NCBI RefSeq assembly: GCF_020991085.1 | Contig: NZ_CP087719.1 | Span: 4,856,001 to 4,920,000, forward strand | Source: Roseomonas sp. OT10 | GTDB taxonomy: Bacteria > Pseudomonadota > Alphaproteobacteria > Acetobacterales > Acetobacteraceae | DNA length: 64,000 nucleotides | Direction of reading: 5' to 3' | Part shown: piece after piece, positions 8,210 to 17,977 of the stretch | How positions within the stretch are numbered: the stretch's first letter is position 1 | Layout: every line of letters starts with the position of its first letter | Program-made: the position numbers and the translations under genes | The notes under the pieces: generated by a model | What the model was told of the DNA's origin: nothing | Database searches by the model: none | What the model saw: only the letters and a program-made list of their open reading frames with translations

Positions 8210-8662
8210 ATGCCGAGCGACACCGGAGCCGAGCGCACCGAGCGGGAGCACCGCCCCAGCCCGATTGACGTCCATGTCGGCGGCCGGGTGCGCCTGCGCC
8301 GCACGCTGCTCGGGATGAGCCAGGAGAAGCTGGGCGAGGCGCTGGGCCTCACCTTCCAGCAGGTGCAGAAGTACGAGCGTGGCGTGAACCGGATCGGCGC
8401 CTCGCGCCTCTTCGATCTGGCCCGTGTCCTCGACGTCCCGATCGGCTTCTTCTTCGACGACATGCCCAACAGCATGGGCGGCAGCGGCGGCGCGCTGCGC
8501 AGCCGCGCCCTGGGCTTCGCCGAGGCGCAGGAAGGCTTCGAGGATGACGCGCTGAACCGGCGGGAGACGCTGGAGCTGGTGCGTGCCTACTACCGCATCA
8601 CCGACCCGTCGGTGCGCAAGCGGGTCTTCGACCTGATCAAGAGCCTCACCCCGACGGATTAG
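8210..8662 (+). CDS. XRE-family transcriptional regulator
   Basis: A 150-residue single-domain Cro/C1-type helix-turn-helix protein. Residues ~18-80 form the HTH: GGRVRLRRTLLGMSQEKLGEALGL, then FQQVQKYERGVNRI, and SRLFDLARVLDVPIGFFFDD. The C-terminal helix (LVRAYYRITDPSVRKRVFDLIKSL) is typical of a regulator common in Rhodospirillales and Rhizobiales. The ATG at 8210 is chosen for its strong GGAG/GAGG-rich leader; the longer frame upstream has atypical codons. Placement directly after lnt is, from general knowledge, a recurrent order in this group, usually with metK next, but metK does not follow here. The targets are unknown. Confidence 0.86.
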   Translation: MPSDTGAERTEREHRPSPIDVHVGGRVRLRRTLLGMSQEKLGEALGLTFQQVQKYERGVNRIGASRLFDLARVLDVPIGFFFDDMPNSMGGSGGALRSRALGFAEAQEGFEDDALNRRETLELVRAYYRITDPSVRKRVFDLIKSLTPTD

Positions 8663-8876
8663 CCGAGGCGGCCCGATCCACGCCCCTGGGCGCCTTCGCC
8701 CGGCGAGCGAGGGGTGGGCGTGAAGGCTTCGTCCCCGTGGGACGGGGCAGGTGGGACGCGGCAAACAGGATGGCGCAGCACGCGACGCGCCAGCCAGACC
8801 GCCACGAGCCGCATGACCGCATCGTCATGCCCCGCAGCACGGTGGGCCGCCCGGCGGCGGAACGGCTGCCCGGTCC

Positions 8877-9407
8877 CTATCCCTCCAGCTGCGGATTGTG
8901 GAAGCGGGGCTCGCGATAGAGCCGTAGCGCCGCGACCAGCGCCTGGGCCAGATCCTGCTTCTCCGGCTGCGACAGGCAGCGCCCCACCTCGATCGCCCGC
9001 CCGCGGCAGGTGAGGCGCAGCCGCCCGGCCGTGCCGCCCTGCTCCCGCAGCTCGACCCGCGTCCAGTACGGCTCCAGGCTCGCCTCCTCGCGCCGTCCCC
9101 GCGGGTCCGTGCGGCTGATCCGCAGCCGGCCGCCGCTCAGCCGCAGCACCTCCGAGACGCGGCCGGAACGGCGGTGATGCAGGGCGACCAGCGCGAGTAC
9201 CAGCGGCACCTCCAGCCCGAGGAAGCCGAGCACCGGCCAGGCGCCCAGCAGGGCGAAGACGGTCGCCGCGCTGCCCGAGGCGCCGAGCAGCAGCCCGGAC
9301 AGGATCGCGAAGCCGCGCGGCGTCCAGGAGCGCTGCGGCACGCAGATGGCCTCGAACAGGACCGGCTCGAAACTGGCCGCCTCCTCGGTCGTCGCATCGA
9401 CGGGCAT
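8877..9407 (-). CDS. DUF2244 domain membrane protein
   Basis: A 176-residue protein of the DUF2244 family, which has no established function. It has an N-terminal acidic segment with FEAICVPQRSWTPRGF, two closely spaced transmembrane helices (about residues 38-58 and 64-82), then a cytoplasmic-type beta-rich domain with RLRISRTDPRG, EPYWTRVELRE and LAQALVAALR motifs. The family is common in alphaproteobacteria and is often found next to nth, as here, divergently. The start at 9407 is preferred over longer in-frame starts that would run through the nth leader on the other strand. Confidence 0.82.
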   Translation of the reverse strand: MPVDATTEEAASFEPVLFEAICVPQRSWTPRGFAILSGLLLGASGSAATVFALLGAWPVLGFLGLEVPLVLALVALHHRRSGRVSEVLRLSGGRLRISRTDPRGRREEASLEPYWTRVELREQGGTAGRLRLTCRGRAIEVGRCLSQPEKQDLAQALVAALRLYREPRFHNPQLEG

Positions 9408-9471
9408 GACGCCGCCATGATAGGGTGCCCGCCGCACCGTGCCAGCGAAAACCCCGAAGACCGCGCCCGCC

Positions 9472-10350
9472 ATGGCATCCCGGACCGCCGCCCCGCCCGC
9501 GGAGGCGCCCTCCGGAGAAGCGCCCCCCGCGGAGAGGCCCAGCCCGGTGCAGGCCCCGCCCGGCCGGCGCCGGGCCGGCGCGGCCCCCGATGGCACCGCC
9601 GGACCCGCCGCGCGCCCCCGCAAGCCCGTGCCCGCATTGCACGGCAGCGCCCTGGCGCCGCGACGTGCCCGGCGCATGTCCGCTGCACAGGCCGTCGAGT
9701 TCCTCGGCGCGCTGCGGGCGGCCAATCCCGCGCCGCAGACGGAGCTGCACTACACCAGCCCCTATACGCTGCTCGTGGCCGTGGTGCTCTCCGCCCAGAC
9801 GACGGATGCCGCCGTGAACCGGGCGACCGATCCTAGCCGTGGCGGCCTCTTCGCCGCGGCGGGCGATCCGGCCGCCATGGTGGCCCTGGGGGTGGAGGGG
9901 GTGGGCCGGCACATCCGCAGCATCGGGCTGTGGCAGGGCAAGGCGCGCAACGTGGTCGCCCTGTCGCAGATGCTGCTCGACCGCCATGGCGGCCAGGTGC
10001 CCGACGACCGCGAGGCGCTGGAGGCGCTGCCGGGGGTGGGGCGCAAGACGGCCTCGGTGGTGCTCAGCGTCGCCTTCGGCGAGGCGGCGATGGCCGTGGA
10101 CACCCACATCTTCCGGCTGGGCAACCGCACCGGCCTTGCCCCCGGCCGCAACGTGCGGGAGGTGGAGGACCTGCTGGTGAAGCGTTGCCCGCCGGACTGG
10201 CTGCGCGACGCGCACCACTGGCTGATCCTGCACGGGCGCTACGTCTGCAAGGCGCGCCTGCCCGAATGCTGGCGCTGCGTCGCCCGGGCCTTCTGCAACT
10301 ACACCGACAAGGTGCTGGTCCCGCCCGCCGGGCGCGCGGCGAAGGGCTGA
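9472..10350 (+). CDS. nth: Endonuclease III (DNA glycosylase/AP lyase)
   Basis: A 292-residue base-excision-repair enzyme that removes oxidised pyrimidines and cleaves the abasic site. The helix-hairpin-helix is at LPGVGRKTA, with the catalytic Lys, and the catalytic Asp is in VDTHIFRLGNR. The C-terminal iron-sulfur ligands follow the C-x6-C-x2-C-x5-C pattern in CKARLPECWRCVARAFC. The first ~68 residues are a Pro/Ala/Arg-rich extension with normal codon use, so it is kept; a shorter protein starting at the ATG at 9676 is possible, as is GTG 9439. It converges on the metallophosphoesterase with only ten bases between stops. Confidence 0.93.
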   Translation: MASRTAAPPAEAPSGEAPPAERPSPVQAPPGRRRAGAAPDGTAGPAARPRKPVPALHGSALAPRRARRMSAAQAVEFLGALRAANPAPQTELHYTSPYTLLVAVVLSAQTTDAAVNRATDPSRGGLFAAAGDPAAMVALGVEGVGRHIRSIGLWQGKARNVVALSQMLLDRHGGQVPDDREALEALPGVGRKTASVVLSVAFGEAAMAVDTHIFRLGNRTGLAPGRNVREVEDLLVKRCPPDWLRDAHHWLILHGRYVCKARLPECWRCVARAFCNYTDKVLVPPAGRAAKG

Positions 10351-10360
10351 GCGGCGGCGG

Positions 10361-11212
10361 TCAGCCCGCCTCCAGCCCGTAATGCGCCTGCGGCCCGTAC
10401 ACCTCGGGCATCAGCCCCAGGTCGTGGGCCGCCAGCCCCGCCGGTTGCACCAGCCGGCATTCGTGCCGGCCATCGGGGTGCAGATCGTGCTCGACATAGC
10501 CCAGCACCTTGTCCCCGACCCGCTGCTGCCAGGGGTCGCCGACCAGGAAGGCGGTGGCGGGCGCCCAGATCTGGCGGAGCCCGTCGAACACGCCGCGGTC
10601 CCACCACTGGTGCACATGGCCGGAGGCGACGAAGGCCGGCGGGTGGCCGCGGAGCAGCTCCAGGATGCGGCGGCGCGGGGCAGGGGGGACGGACCAGGGA
10701 TTGGCCGGGACCTCGTCCAGGCTCCGGTAGCAGAGCGGCTTGTGCAGGAAGAGCGCCAGCGCCCGGTCCCCCGCGCCCGCCAGCGCATCGGCCAGGGTCG
10801 CGAACTGCGCCTCCGCCTCCGGCGCCGCGGCGCCGGAGATCAGGCTGTCGAGCCCGACCAGGCGCCAGCCGGGCACGTCGCGCACGAAGAGATCGGGGCC
10901 GAAGGCCGACCGCCAGCGGGTGACCTGCGCCGATTCCGCCGGGTCCCGCACGGCGATCGCCGGATCGTCGCCGACATCGTGGTTCCCCGGCACGGCCAGC
11001 CAGTCGAGGCCCAGCCCGTCCATCCGCGCGCGGGCGAAGTCCAGATCCTCGCCGCGCTCGCCATGGGCGGACACGTCGCCGGTATGGACCACCAGATCGG
11101 GCCGGGCGTCGCGGAGCCGCGTGGCGACGACGTCGAAATTCGCGTTGAACCCCGCATGGCGTGGGGAGAGATGGGTGTCGCTGACCTGGATCAGCCGGAA
11201 GGGTCCTGCCAT
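10361..11212 (-). CDS. Calcineurin-like metallophosphoesterase
   Basis: A 283-residue dinuclear-metal phosphoesterase. All the metallophosphoesterase motifs are present in order: VSDTHLS (D-x-H), HTGDVS, PGNHDVG, LHKPL and SGHVHQW. It resembles the CpdA/phosphodiesterase class III group (cAMP or other cyclic-nucleotide phosphodiesterases), but substrate cannot be set from sequence. There is no signal peptide, so it is cytoplasmic. The ATG at 11212 starts the domain (MAGPFRLIQVSDTHL); the frame upstream is a shadow. Confidence 0.86.
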   Translation of the reverse strand: MAGPFRLIQVSDTHLSPRHAGFNANFDVVATRLRDARPDLVVHTGDVSAHGERGEDLDFARARMDGLGLDWLAVPGNHDVGDDPAIAVRDPAESAQVTRWRSAFGPDLFVRDVPGWRLVGLDSLISGAAAPEAEAQFATLADALAGAGDRALALFLHKPLCYRSLDEVPANPWSVPPAPRRRILELLRGHPPAFVASGHVHQWWDRGVFDGLRQIWAPATAFLVGDPWQQRVGDKVLGYVEHDLHPDGRHECRLVQPAGLAAHDLGLMPEVYGPQAHYGLEAG

Positions 11213-11363
11213 GCCCGTCAGCCCCGCCGCCCCGCCTGGATGCCGGTCATCCGCCCCGTCCCCTCCGCTGCGCCCGCGCCGGGCACGGCAGCATGGCGCG
11301 GGCCGAGGCGGTTGGCGATGGGACGCGCGCGGATCGCCCGGCCGCGGACGCGGGCCCCGCCGC

Positions 11364-11990
11364 CTATTCCTGGAAGAAGCGCAGCAGGCGCCCCAGCAGG
11401 TCGCGCAGGTCGAAGCCCGGGGCGGGCGGCGGGGTGGCGACACCCTGCGGCAGGCGGGCGCGCAGCCGCGACAGGGCGTCCCCGGTGCGGGAGAGGCGAA
11501 GCTCCACCGGCTCCGCCCGCGCCTGCTCGCCGGGCAGCAGCCCGGTCATCCGCACCAGGGCACGGTCGGCGGCGGCCAGCTCCGCCGCGGCGCGCGCGGC
11601 ATCCTCGGCCTTCGGGGCACAGACCACCGAGCGGCCTTCCAGGGCGCAGGGCATCTCGAACAGGCGATTCGGCGGGAAGCGGAGCTGGGCCGTGCCGGTG
11701 AAGGCCAGCAGCCCGCGCGCCGCGCCTTCCAGCGTCAGATCGCGGGCGGCGACCACCGGCACCAGCGTACCCGACCGCTCCATCACCTCCAGCGTCAGCG
11801 CCGCCTGGCCGGCCGAGGCCGGCTCCACCGGCTGGCGGTGCAGCATCCGGCACTCCGCGCGGTCGGTCATGCGGTCGGTCGAGCAGCCGGTGAGCCAGGA
11901 GCCGACCTCCTCCAGCGCGGGTTGCGCCCGCGCGCCGGGGGGCAGGGCGGCAAGGCCCAGGGCGAGGAGGGCGGTGACAGGCGCGCGCAT
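11364..11990 (-). CDS. Exported hypothetical protein
   Basis: 208 residues with a clear Sec signal peptide (residues 1-22, ending ARAQ). The mature protein has two cysteine-containing segments (WLTGCSTDRMTDRAECRML and MPCALEGRSVVCA) likely to form disulfides in the periplasm. The arrangement loosely recalls invasion-associated locus B (IalB)-like proteins, but the match is too weak to name. The C-terminus is an amphipathic helix (LRDLLGRLLRFFQE). It is divergent from the aldo/keto reductase. Function unknown. Confidence 0.68.
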   Translation of the reverse strand: MRAPVTALLALGLAALPPGARAQPALEEVGSWLTGCSTDRMTDRAECRMLHRQPVEPASAGQAALTLEVMERSGTLVPVVAARDLTLEGAARGLLAFTGTAQLRFPPNRLFEMPCALEGRSVVCAPKAEDAARAAAELAAADRALVRMTGLLPGEQARAEPVELRLSRTGDALSRLRARLPQGVATPPPAPGFDLRDLLGRLLRFFQE

Positions 11991-12025
11991 GTGCCCCCAT
12001 GTGGGGAGCGGAAGGGGAGTTCGCC

Positions 12026-12856
12026 ATGCGACACGTCACGCTGCCGGACGGGACGAAGGTCCCGGCGCTGGGGCAGGGGAGCTGGAAGATGGGTGAGCGC
12101 GGGGCCGATCGCCGCGCCGAGGCCGCCACGCTGCGGCTGGGGCTCGACCTTGGCCTGACGCTGATCGACACGGCGGAGATGTACGCGGATGGCGGCGCCG
12201 AGGAGGTGGTGGCCGAGGCGATCGCCGGCCGCCGCGACGAGGTCTTCCTGGTCAGCAAGGTCTACCCGCACAATGCCGGCGGCGCCCGGCTGACGCAGGC
12301 CTGCGAGGCCAGCCTGAGGCGGCTGCGCGTGACGGTGCTGGACCTCTACCTGCTGCACTGGCGCGGCGGCATCCCGCTGGCGGACACGGTCGCCGGCTTC
12401 GAGCGGCTGCGCGAGCGCGGGCTGATCCGCCGCTGGGGCGTCAGCAATCTGGATGCCGACGAGCTGGAGGAGCTGGGCGCCGCCCTGCCGGACTGCGCCA
12501 CCGACCAGGTGCTCTACAACCTGCAGGCCCGCGGCCCGGAATTCGACCTGCTGCCCTTCTGCGAGGGGCGCGGCATGCCCGTCATGGCGTATTCGCCCGT
12601 CGGCCAGGGCGGTGCGCTGTTGCGCGACGCGGCGCTGCGCCGCGTCGCGGCACGCCATGGCTGCTCCGCCGCCCGCATCGCCCTCGCCTGGGTGCTGCGC
12701 CGGCCGGGGGTGATCGCCATTCCCAAGGCCAGCGATCCCGCCCACCTGCGCGACAATGCCGCGGCGCCGGCGGTCGCGCTGACCGAGGCCGATCTGCGTG
12801 AACTGGACACCGCCTTCCCGCCGCCGAGGCGCAAGCAGGCCCTGGCGATGCTGTGA
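12026..12856 (+). CDS. Aldo/keto reductase
   Basis: A 276-residue NADPH-dependent aldo/keto reductase. The catalytic tetrad is visible as Asp and Tyr in IDTAEMYADGG, Lys in LVSKVYPHN and His in YLLHWRG. The cofactor-binding C-terminal region reads VIAIPKASDPAHLRDN. The start at 12026 follows GGAAGGGGAG at good spacing. It is close to the YvgN/DkgA-like group that reduces small aldehydes and ketones. It converges on the dehydratase operon, so it need not belong to that pathway, although sugar-derived carbonyls are plausible substrates. Confidence 0.9.
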   Translation: MRHVTLPDGTKVPALGQGSWKMGERGADRRAEAATLRLGLDLGLTLIDTAEMYADGGAEEVVAEAIAGRRDEVFLVSKVYPHNAGGARLTQACEASLRRLRVTVLDLYLLHWRGGIPLADTVAGFERLRERGLIRRWGVSNLDADELEELGAALPDCATDQVLYNLQARGPEFDLLPFCEGRGMPVMAYSPVGQGGALLRDAALRRVAARHGCSAARIALAWVLRRPGVIAIPKASDPAHLRDNAAAPAVALTEADLRELDTAFPPPRRKQALAML

Positions 12857-12868
12857 CCGATGCGCGGC

Positions 12869-12898
12869 GGCCGCCTGATTCCCGCCAGGGAGGCGGCC
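12869..12898. terminator. Hairpin between convergent genes
   Basis: Perfect 8-bp stem GGCCGCCT/AGGCGGCC with a 14-base loop, lying 13 bases after the reductase stop and 54 bases before the stop of the opposing gene. There is no T-tract, so it is a GC-rich candidate bidirectional terminator only. Confidence 0.4.
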
Positions 12899-12951
12899 GG
12901 GGCGGGCGGCTGTGTCCCGGCAACGCCGCCCCGGGGGATGGCGCGGTACCG

Positions 12952-14091
12952 CTACGCGTAGCCGGTGGAACCGTCCGGGCGCAGTGGCACCTTGCGCTGC
13001 CAGTGGATGTAGTCGTCGCGTGCCAGCACCGCCTCGTCCATCTCCACGCCCCAGCCCGGGCGGTCGTGGCGCAGCTCCAGATAGCCGCCGACCGGCAGGT
13101 AGGGATCGCGCACATAGGGCGCGCCCTCCGGCAGCCGGTATTCCAGGAAGCGGAAGCCCGGCTGGCTGGCGCAGAAATGCAGGTTCACCGCCGTCGCCAG
13201 CGGCCCCATCGGGTTGTGCGGCGCGATGGAGACGTAGTGCGCGTCGGCCAGGGCGGCGATGCGGCGCATCTCCGTGATGCCGCCGACGACGCAGATGTCG
13301 GGCTGGATGATGTCGCAGCCGCGCACCTGCAACAGCCGCAGGAACTCGAAGCGGCTGTAGAGGGATTCGCCGGTCGCCAGCGTGCAGGTCAGCGCCCGCT
13401 TCAGCTCGCCCCAGGCCTCGAAGTTCTCCGGCCGGATCGGCTCCTCGAAGAAGAGCGGGTCGTAGGGGGCGAGCGCGTTGCCGAGCTGGGCCGCCTGTAC
13501 CGGCTCGTAGATCTTGGCATGCGCGTCGAAGGCGATCTCCGTGTCCGACGGCACCGCCTCGCGCAGGGCACGGAAGTACTCGGCGCTGGTGCGGACCACC
13601 TCGCCCCAGCGGGTGGCGTGGATGTCGTTGCGGTAGGGGCTGAGCTTGAAGGCGGTGAAGCCGTGCGCCTCGCGCAGCCGCGCCAGCTCGTCGCGGGCCA
13701 GCAGCGGGTCCGGCGCGGTATAGACCCCGGCATAGACCTTCACCCGGTCGCGCACATGCCCGCCGAGGAGCTGGAACACCGGCATGCCCAGCGCCTTGGC
13801 CGAGATGTCCCACAGCGCGTGGTCGATGGCGGAGATGGCCGCCAGCCCCAGCGCCCCCGGCGGGAAGCGCGCCTGCTGCAACAGGTGGTGCGTCAGGAAC
13901 TCCACCCGCCGCGGGTCCTGCCCGGCCAGGAAGCCGGAGAGGTAGTCCAGCAGCGGGATCAGCGCCTTGTCCGGCCCATGGTTGTAGCACTCGCCCCAGC
14001 CGGTGAGGCCCTGGTCGGTGTCGATGGCGAGAATGACGCGCGGCCGGTCCTTGTCGCGCGTCATGAAGGTGCGGAGACGGTCGATGCGCAT
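12952..14091 (-). CDS. Enolase-superfamily sugar-acid dehydratase (mandelate racemase/galactonate dehydratase type)
   Basis: 379 residues, last gene of the leftward operon. The N-terminal cap domain opens MRIDRLRTFMTRD and the barrel carries three metal ligands: Asp in FDAHAKIYEP, Glu in FFEEPIRPEN and Glu in ATGESLYSRFEF. The DAH pair plus His in SIAPHNPMGP resemble D-galactonate and mannonate dehydratases, which remove water from hexonic acids to give 2-keto-3-deoxy acids. The frame continues far upstream as a shadow of the ATPase gene; the ATG at 14091, five bases after the ATPase stop, is the real start. Exact stereochemistry of the substrate is not predictable. Confidence 0.85.
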   Translation of the reverse strand: MRIDRLRTFMTRDKDRPRVILAIDTDQGLTGWGECYNHGPDKALIPLLDYLSGFLAGQDPRRVEFLTHHLLQQARFPPGALGLAAISAIDHALWDISAKALGMPVFQLLGGHVRDRVKVYAGVYTAPDPLLARDELARLREAHGFTAFKLSPYRNDIHATRWGEVVRTSAEYFRALREAVPSDTEIAFDAHAKIYEPVQAAQLGNALAPYDPLFFEEPIRPENFEAWGELKRALTCTLATGESLYSRFEFLRLLQVRGCDIIQPDICVVGGITEMRRIAALADAHYVSIAPHNPMGPLATAVNLHFCASQPGFRFLEYRLPEGAPYVRDPYLPVGGYLELRHDRPGWGVEMDEAVLARDDYIHWQRKVPLRPDGSTGYA

Positions 14092-14096
14092 GGGCG

Positions 14097-15824
14097 TCAG
14101 GCCGCGTAGCGGAAGCGCTGGTGCATCCGCCGCTCGCGCGGGTCGGGGCGCGGGATGGCGGAGAGCAACGCCTGGGTATAGGCGTGCTCGGGCGTGTTGC
14201 AGACCTTCTCGGTCGCCCCGTACTCCACGACCTTGCCGCGGTACATGACGGCCACGTAGTCGCACATGTAGCGGATCACGCCCAGGTCGTGGCTGATGAA
14301 GACGTAGCTCAGCTTCATGCGGTCCTGCAGCCCGATCATCAGGTCCAGCATCTGCGAGCGCAGCGAGACGTCGAGCGCGGAGGTCGCCTCGTCCGCCACG
14401 ATCACCCGCGGGTCGAGGGCGATGGCGCGGGCGATGCAGATGCGCTGGCGCTGCCCGCCGGAGAAGGCGTGCGGATAGCGTTCCCGCCACTCCGGCTTCA
14501 GCCCCACCTGCTCCAGCAGGGCGGAGACGCGCTCGTCCAGCTCCCGCCCCTTGGCGATGCCGTTGACCAGCAGCGGCTCGCCCACGATCTGCGCCACGGT
14601 CATGCGCGGGTTCAGCGAGGACATCGGGTCCTGGAAGATCATGCGGATCTCCCGGCGCATCTGCTTCAGCGTGCCCTGGCCCGCGGTGACCAGGTCCACC
14701 ACCGAGCCGTCGGCGCGGCGGTATTCGATGGACCCGCCCGTCGGGTCGTACATGCGCAGCAGGCAACGGCCCATGGTCGTCTTGCCGGAGCCGGATTCGC
14801 CGACGATCCCCAGCGTCTCGCCGGGGCGCAGGTCGAAGGAGACGCCGTCCACCGCCAGCACGGGCGACTTCACCGGGCCGAAGACCATGCGCAGGTCCTT
14901 CACCCGGATCACGGGCAACTGCGCGTCGTCCACCGGCGGCCGGTTGGCCCGCAGCGCCGCCTTGTGCTCCAGCTTGAGGACGGAGCCGATCAGCATCTTC
15001 GTGTAGTCGTGCCGCGCATCGTGGAAGATCTGGTCCACCGGCCCGCTCTCCACGACCTTGCCGTGGTACATGACCAGCACCTCGTCGGCGATCTCCGCCA
15101 CCACGCCCATGTCGTGGGTGATGAACATCACCGCCATGCCGTGCGTGGTCTGGAGCCGCTTGATGAGGTCCAGGATCTCCGCCTGGGTGGTCACGTCCAG
15201 CGCCGTCGTCGGCTCGTCGGCGATGAGCAGGTCCGGGTTGCAGGCCAGCGCCATGGCGATCATCGCGCGCTGGCGCATGCCGCCGGAGAACTCGAAGGTG
15301 TAGCGGTCCACCGCCCGTTCGGGGTTGGGAATCTCCACCTGGCGCAGCAGCTCGACGCAGCGGGCGCGCGCCTCCTTCTTGCCCAGGCCGAGATGCAGGC
15401 GCAGCACCTCGATGATCTGGTCGCCCACCGTGTGGATGGGCGAGAGGGAGGACATCGGCTCCTGGAAGATCATCGCGATCTCCTTGCCCCGCACCGCGCG
15501 GATCGCGCGGGAGCGGGGGTCGAGCTTCGCGAGGTCCACCGATGTCCCGTCCGGCCGGTGCAGCACCATGGACCCGCCGACGATCTTCCCCGGCTGGTCC
15601 ACGATCTGGAGGATGGAGCGCGCGGTGACGCTCTTGCCCGAGCCGGATTCCCCCACCACGCAGAGCGTCTGCCCGCGCCGCAGGGTGAAGCTGACCCCGT
15701 CCACCGCCTTCACCACGCCGTTGCGGACGGGGAAGTGGGTGACGAGGTCGCGCACCTCCAGCACCACCTTGGGGCCGGAGGCGGGCAGCACGTCGGGACG
15801 CGGGTCGAGGGCGATGCTGCTCAT
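14097..15824 (-). CDS. Dipeptide/oligopeptide-type ABC transporter, fused ATP-binding subunits
   Basis: A 575-residue tandem of two ATPase halves (a DppD-DppF type fusion) powering the adjacent permeases. The first half has Walker A GESGSGKS, signature FSGGMRQR and [12 protein letters not shown]. The second has [16 protein letters not shown] and [12 protein letters not shown]. Each half ends with the oligopeptide-transporter C-terminal extension. The start overlaps the stop of the permease gene by four bases, indicating translational coupling. The family also imports sugars and opines, and context here favours a sugar acid or oligosaccharide. Confidence 0.93.
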   Translation of the reverse strand: MSSIALDPRPDVLPASGPKVVLEVRDLVTHFPVRNGVVKAVDGVSFTLRRGQTLCVVGESGSGKSVTARSILQIVDQPGKIVGGSMVLHRPDGTSVDLAKLDPRSRAIRAVRGKEIAMIFQEPMSSLSPIHTVGDQIIEVLRLHLGLGKKEARARCVELLRQVEIPNPERAVDRYTFEFSGGMRQRAMIAMALACNPDLLIADEPTTALDVTTQAEILDLIKRLQTTHGMAVMFITHDMGVVAEIADEVLVMYHGKVVESGPVDQIFHDARHDYTKMLIGSVLKLEHKAALRANRPPVDDAQLPVIRVKDLRMVFGPVKSPVLAVDGVSFDLRPGETLGIVGESGSGKTTMGRCLLRMYDPTGGSIEYRRADGSVVDLVTAGQGTLKQMRREIRMIFQDPMSSLNPRMTVAQIVGEPLLVNGIAKGRELDERVSALLEQVGLKPEWRERYPHAFSGGQRQRICIARAIALDPRVIVADEATSALDVSLRSQMLDLMIGLQDRMKLSYVFISHDLGVIRYMCDYVAVMYRGKVVEYGATEKVCNTPEHAYTQALLSAIPRPDPRERRMHQRFRYAA

Positions 15825-16936
15825 TTGTTGTACGGGTCGGCGGCATCCCGCAGCCCGTCCCCCAGGAAGTTGAGCGCGATGACGGCCAGCACCACCGCGG
15901 CGCCGGGCGCGAAGAGCCAGGGCGCGGTGACGATGGAGCGGATGTTCTGCGCCTCGCGCAGCAGCACGCCCCAGGAGATGGTGGGCGGTTGCAGGCCGAG
16001 GCCGAGGAAGGAGAGCGAGGTCTCCGCCAGGATCATCGCGGGGATGGCGAGCGTCACGGAGGCGATGATGTGCGAGGCGAAGGAGGGCAGCATGTGGCGG
16101 AAGATGATCCGCCCCTCCGACGCCCCGTCGAGCCGGGCGGCCGCCACGAAATCCTCCGTCCGCAGCGACAGGAAGCGGCCGCGCACCACGCGGGCGAGCT
16201 GGGCCCAGCCGGTCAGCGAAAGGATCACCGTGATCATGAAGTAGTTCAGCGTCGCCGGCCAGTCATGCGGCAGGGCGGCCGAGGCCGCGAGCCAGATGGG
16301 GATGGAGGGCAGCGCGATGACGAACTCGATCGCCTTCTGGATCGCCGTGTCCACCCGCCCGCCATAGTAGCCGGAGATGCCGCCGAGCAGGATGCCCAGC
16401 GTCAGCGACAGGAACACGCCGACGAGGCCGACGGAAAGCGAGATCTGCGCCCCCTGCATGATGCGCGAGTAGACGCAGCGCCCGAGCCGGTCGGCCCCCA
16501 GCGGCAGCACCACCTGCCCGGGCTCGGCGGGGGCGAAGAGGTGGATGTTGGTGCTGAACAGGCCGAGCACGCTGTATTCATAGCCGCGGCCGAGGAAGAC
16601 CAGCGGTACCTTGCGCGTCGTGTCGGGCACGTAGCCCATCTCCAGCGTCTCCGGGTCGCGCTTGAGCGTGGAGGGGTAGACGAAGGGCCCGAAGCTGCCC
16701 GCGTTGTCGATGAAGTGGATGCGCTGCGGCGGATGGAAGGCGGCGCGGGTGTTCTGCGCCGAGGGGTCGTTGATGGCGAAGAAGCCGGGGATGATGGCGA
16801 TGATGTAGAAGATCACCGTCACCACCAGCCCGACCATGGCGAGCTTGTGCTTGCGGAAGGCCCACCACAGCAGCTGCCACTGCGAGGCGACGGCGAGGCG
16901 TTCGGGCCTCGCGGTATCCAGGACGGCGTCGGACAT
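15821..16936 (-). CDS. ABC transporter permease, DppC/OppC type
   Basis: A 371-residue inner-membrane subunit. An N-terminal hydrophobic helix (about residues 32-52) is followed by a long ~85-residue periplasmic loop ([14 protein letters not shown] onward), which is typical of OppC variants with extended loops. Then come five membrane helices with the conserved cytoplasmic EAA-type loop, [20 protein letters not shown]. It starts seven bases after the partner permease stop. It forms a heterodimer with the DppB-type protein upstream. Confidence 0.9.
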   Translation of the reverse strand: MSDAVLDTARPERLAVASQWQLLWWAFRKHKLAMVGLVVTVIFYIIAIIPGFFAINDPSAQNTRAAFHPPQRIHFIDNAGSFGPFVYPSTLKRDPETLEMGYVPDTTRKVPLVFLGRGYEYSVLGLFSTNIHLFAPAEPGQVVLPLGADRLGRCVYSRIMQGAQISLSVGLVGVFLSLTLGILLGGISGYYGGRVDTAIQKAIEFVIALPSIPIWLAASAALPHDWPATLNYFMITVILSLTGWAQLARVVRGRFLSLRTEDFVAAARLDGASEGRIIFRHMLPSFASHIIASVTLAIPAMILAETSLSFLGLGLQPPTISWGVLLREAQNIRSIVTAPWLFAPGAAVVLAVIALNFLGDGLRDAADPYNK

Positions 16937-16943
16937 GGCGGCG

Positions 16944-17930
16944 CTACTCCAGCCGGATGCGCGGGTCGGCCAGCGCGAGGAGGATGTCGCTGAGCAGCGA
17001 GCCCAGCAGGGTCAGGGCGCAGATCAGCAGCACGAAGGCGCCGGCGAGGTACATGTCCTGGCTCATCAGCGACTGCAGCAGCATCGGCCCGGCGGTGGGC
17101 AGGTTCAGCACGATCGCCACGATGATGGAGCCCGAGACGAGGTTGGGCAGCAGCCAGGCGATGGTGGAGATGAAGGGGTTGAGCGCGAGGCGCATCGGGT
17201 ACTTCACCAGCAGGTGGAACTCCGACAGCCCCTTGGCCCGGGCGGTGGTCACGTAGGGCCGGTGCAGCTCGTCCAGCATGTTCGCCCGCATCACGCGCAC
17301 GAGGCTCGCCGTGCCGGAGACCGCCAGGATGATGACGGGAATCCACAGGTGGGTCATCAGGTCCCAGACCTTGGCGAGGCTCCAGGGCTCGTTGACATAG
17401 GCCTCGGAGAACAGCCCGCCGACCTCCTGCCCCCATTCGACCGCCGCGAAGTACATCAGCACCACGGCGAGCAGGAAGGACGGCACCGCCAGCCCCACGA
17501 AGCTGATGAAGGTCAGCACGTAGTCGGCGATGGAGTACTTCTTCACCGCCGAGAAGACGCCCAGCGGCAGCGCGATCGCCCAGGTGACGAGGAGGGAGGC
17601 GAAGGTCAGAACCAGGGTCAGCGCCATGCGCTCCCAGATCAGCCCGCTCACCGGCTGCTGCCATTCGAAGGACAGGCCGAAATCGCCGCGGAAGACGATG
17701 TTGCTGATCCACTTCCAGTACTGGACGATCATCGGCTGGTCGAGCCCGAAGCGGGTGCGCAGCTCGGCGGCGGTATTCTGGTCCACCACCTCGTTGGAGG
17801 CGGCGAGCGTCGCGATATAGGTCGTGACGTAGTCGCCGGGCGGAAGCTGGATCAGCACGAAGGCCAGGAAGGACACCACCAGCAGCGATGGGATCATCCA
17901 GGCGAGGCGCTTGAGCGTGAAGCGGAGCAT
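16944..17930 (-). CDS. ABC transporter permease, DppB/OppB type
   Basis: A 328-residue inner-membrane permease. The first helix (MLRFTLKRLAWMIPSLLVVSFLAF) and the segment FVLIQLPPGDY are hallmarks of the DppB family. The EAA loop reads TTARAKGLSEFHLLVKYPMRLALNP. The start lies 47 bases after the binding-protein gene stop, in the order binding protein-DppB-DppC-ATPase normal for this transporter class. Confidence 0.92.
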   Translation of the reverse strand: MLRFTLKRLAWMIPSLLVVSFLAFVLIQLPPGDYVTTYIATLAASNEVVDQNTAAELRTRFGLDQPMIVQYWKWISNIVFRGDFGLSFEWQQPVSGLIWERMALTLVLTFASLLVTWAIALPLGVFSAVKKYSIADYVLTFISFVGLAVPSFLLAVVLMYFAAVEWGQEVGGLFSEAYVNEPWSLAKVWDLMTHLWIPVIILAVSGTASLVRVMRANMLDELHRPYVTTARAKGLSEFHLLVKYPMRLALNPFISTIAWLLPNLVSGSIIVAIVLNLPTAGPMLLQSLMSQDMYLAGAFVLLICALTLLGSLLSDILLALADPRIRLE

Positions 17931-17977
17931 GGCGTGCCGCCCGGCCGGCGCTCACCGCGCCGGCCGGGCGTCCCTCG

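Noticed and set aside
12952-15846. Single 964-codon frame on the - strand
   Set aside because: The N-terminal ~585 codons overlap the fused ATPase gene in another frame and look like Arg/Ala/Gly shadow sequence; the true gene begins at 14091.
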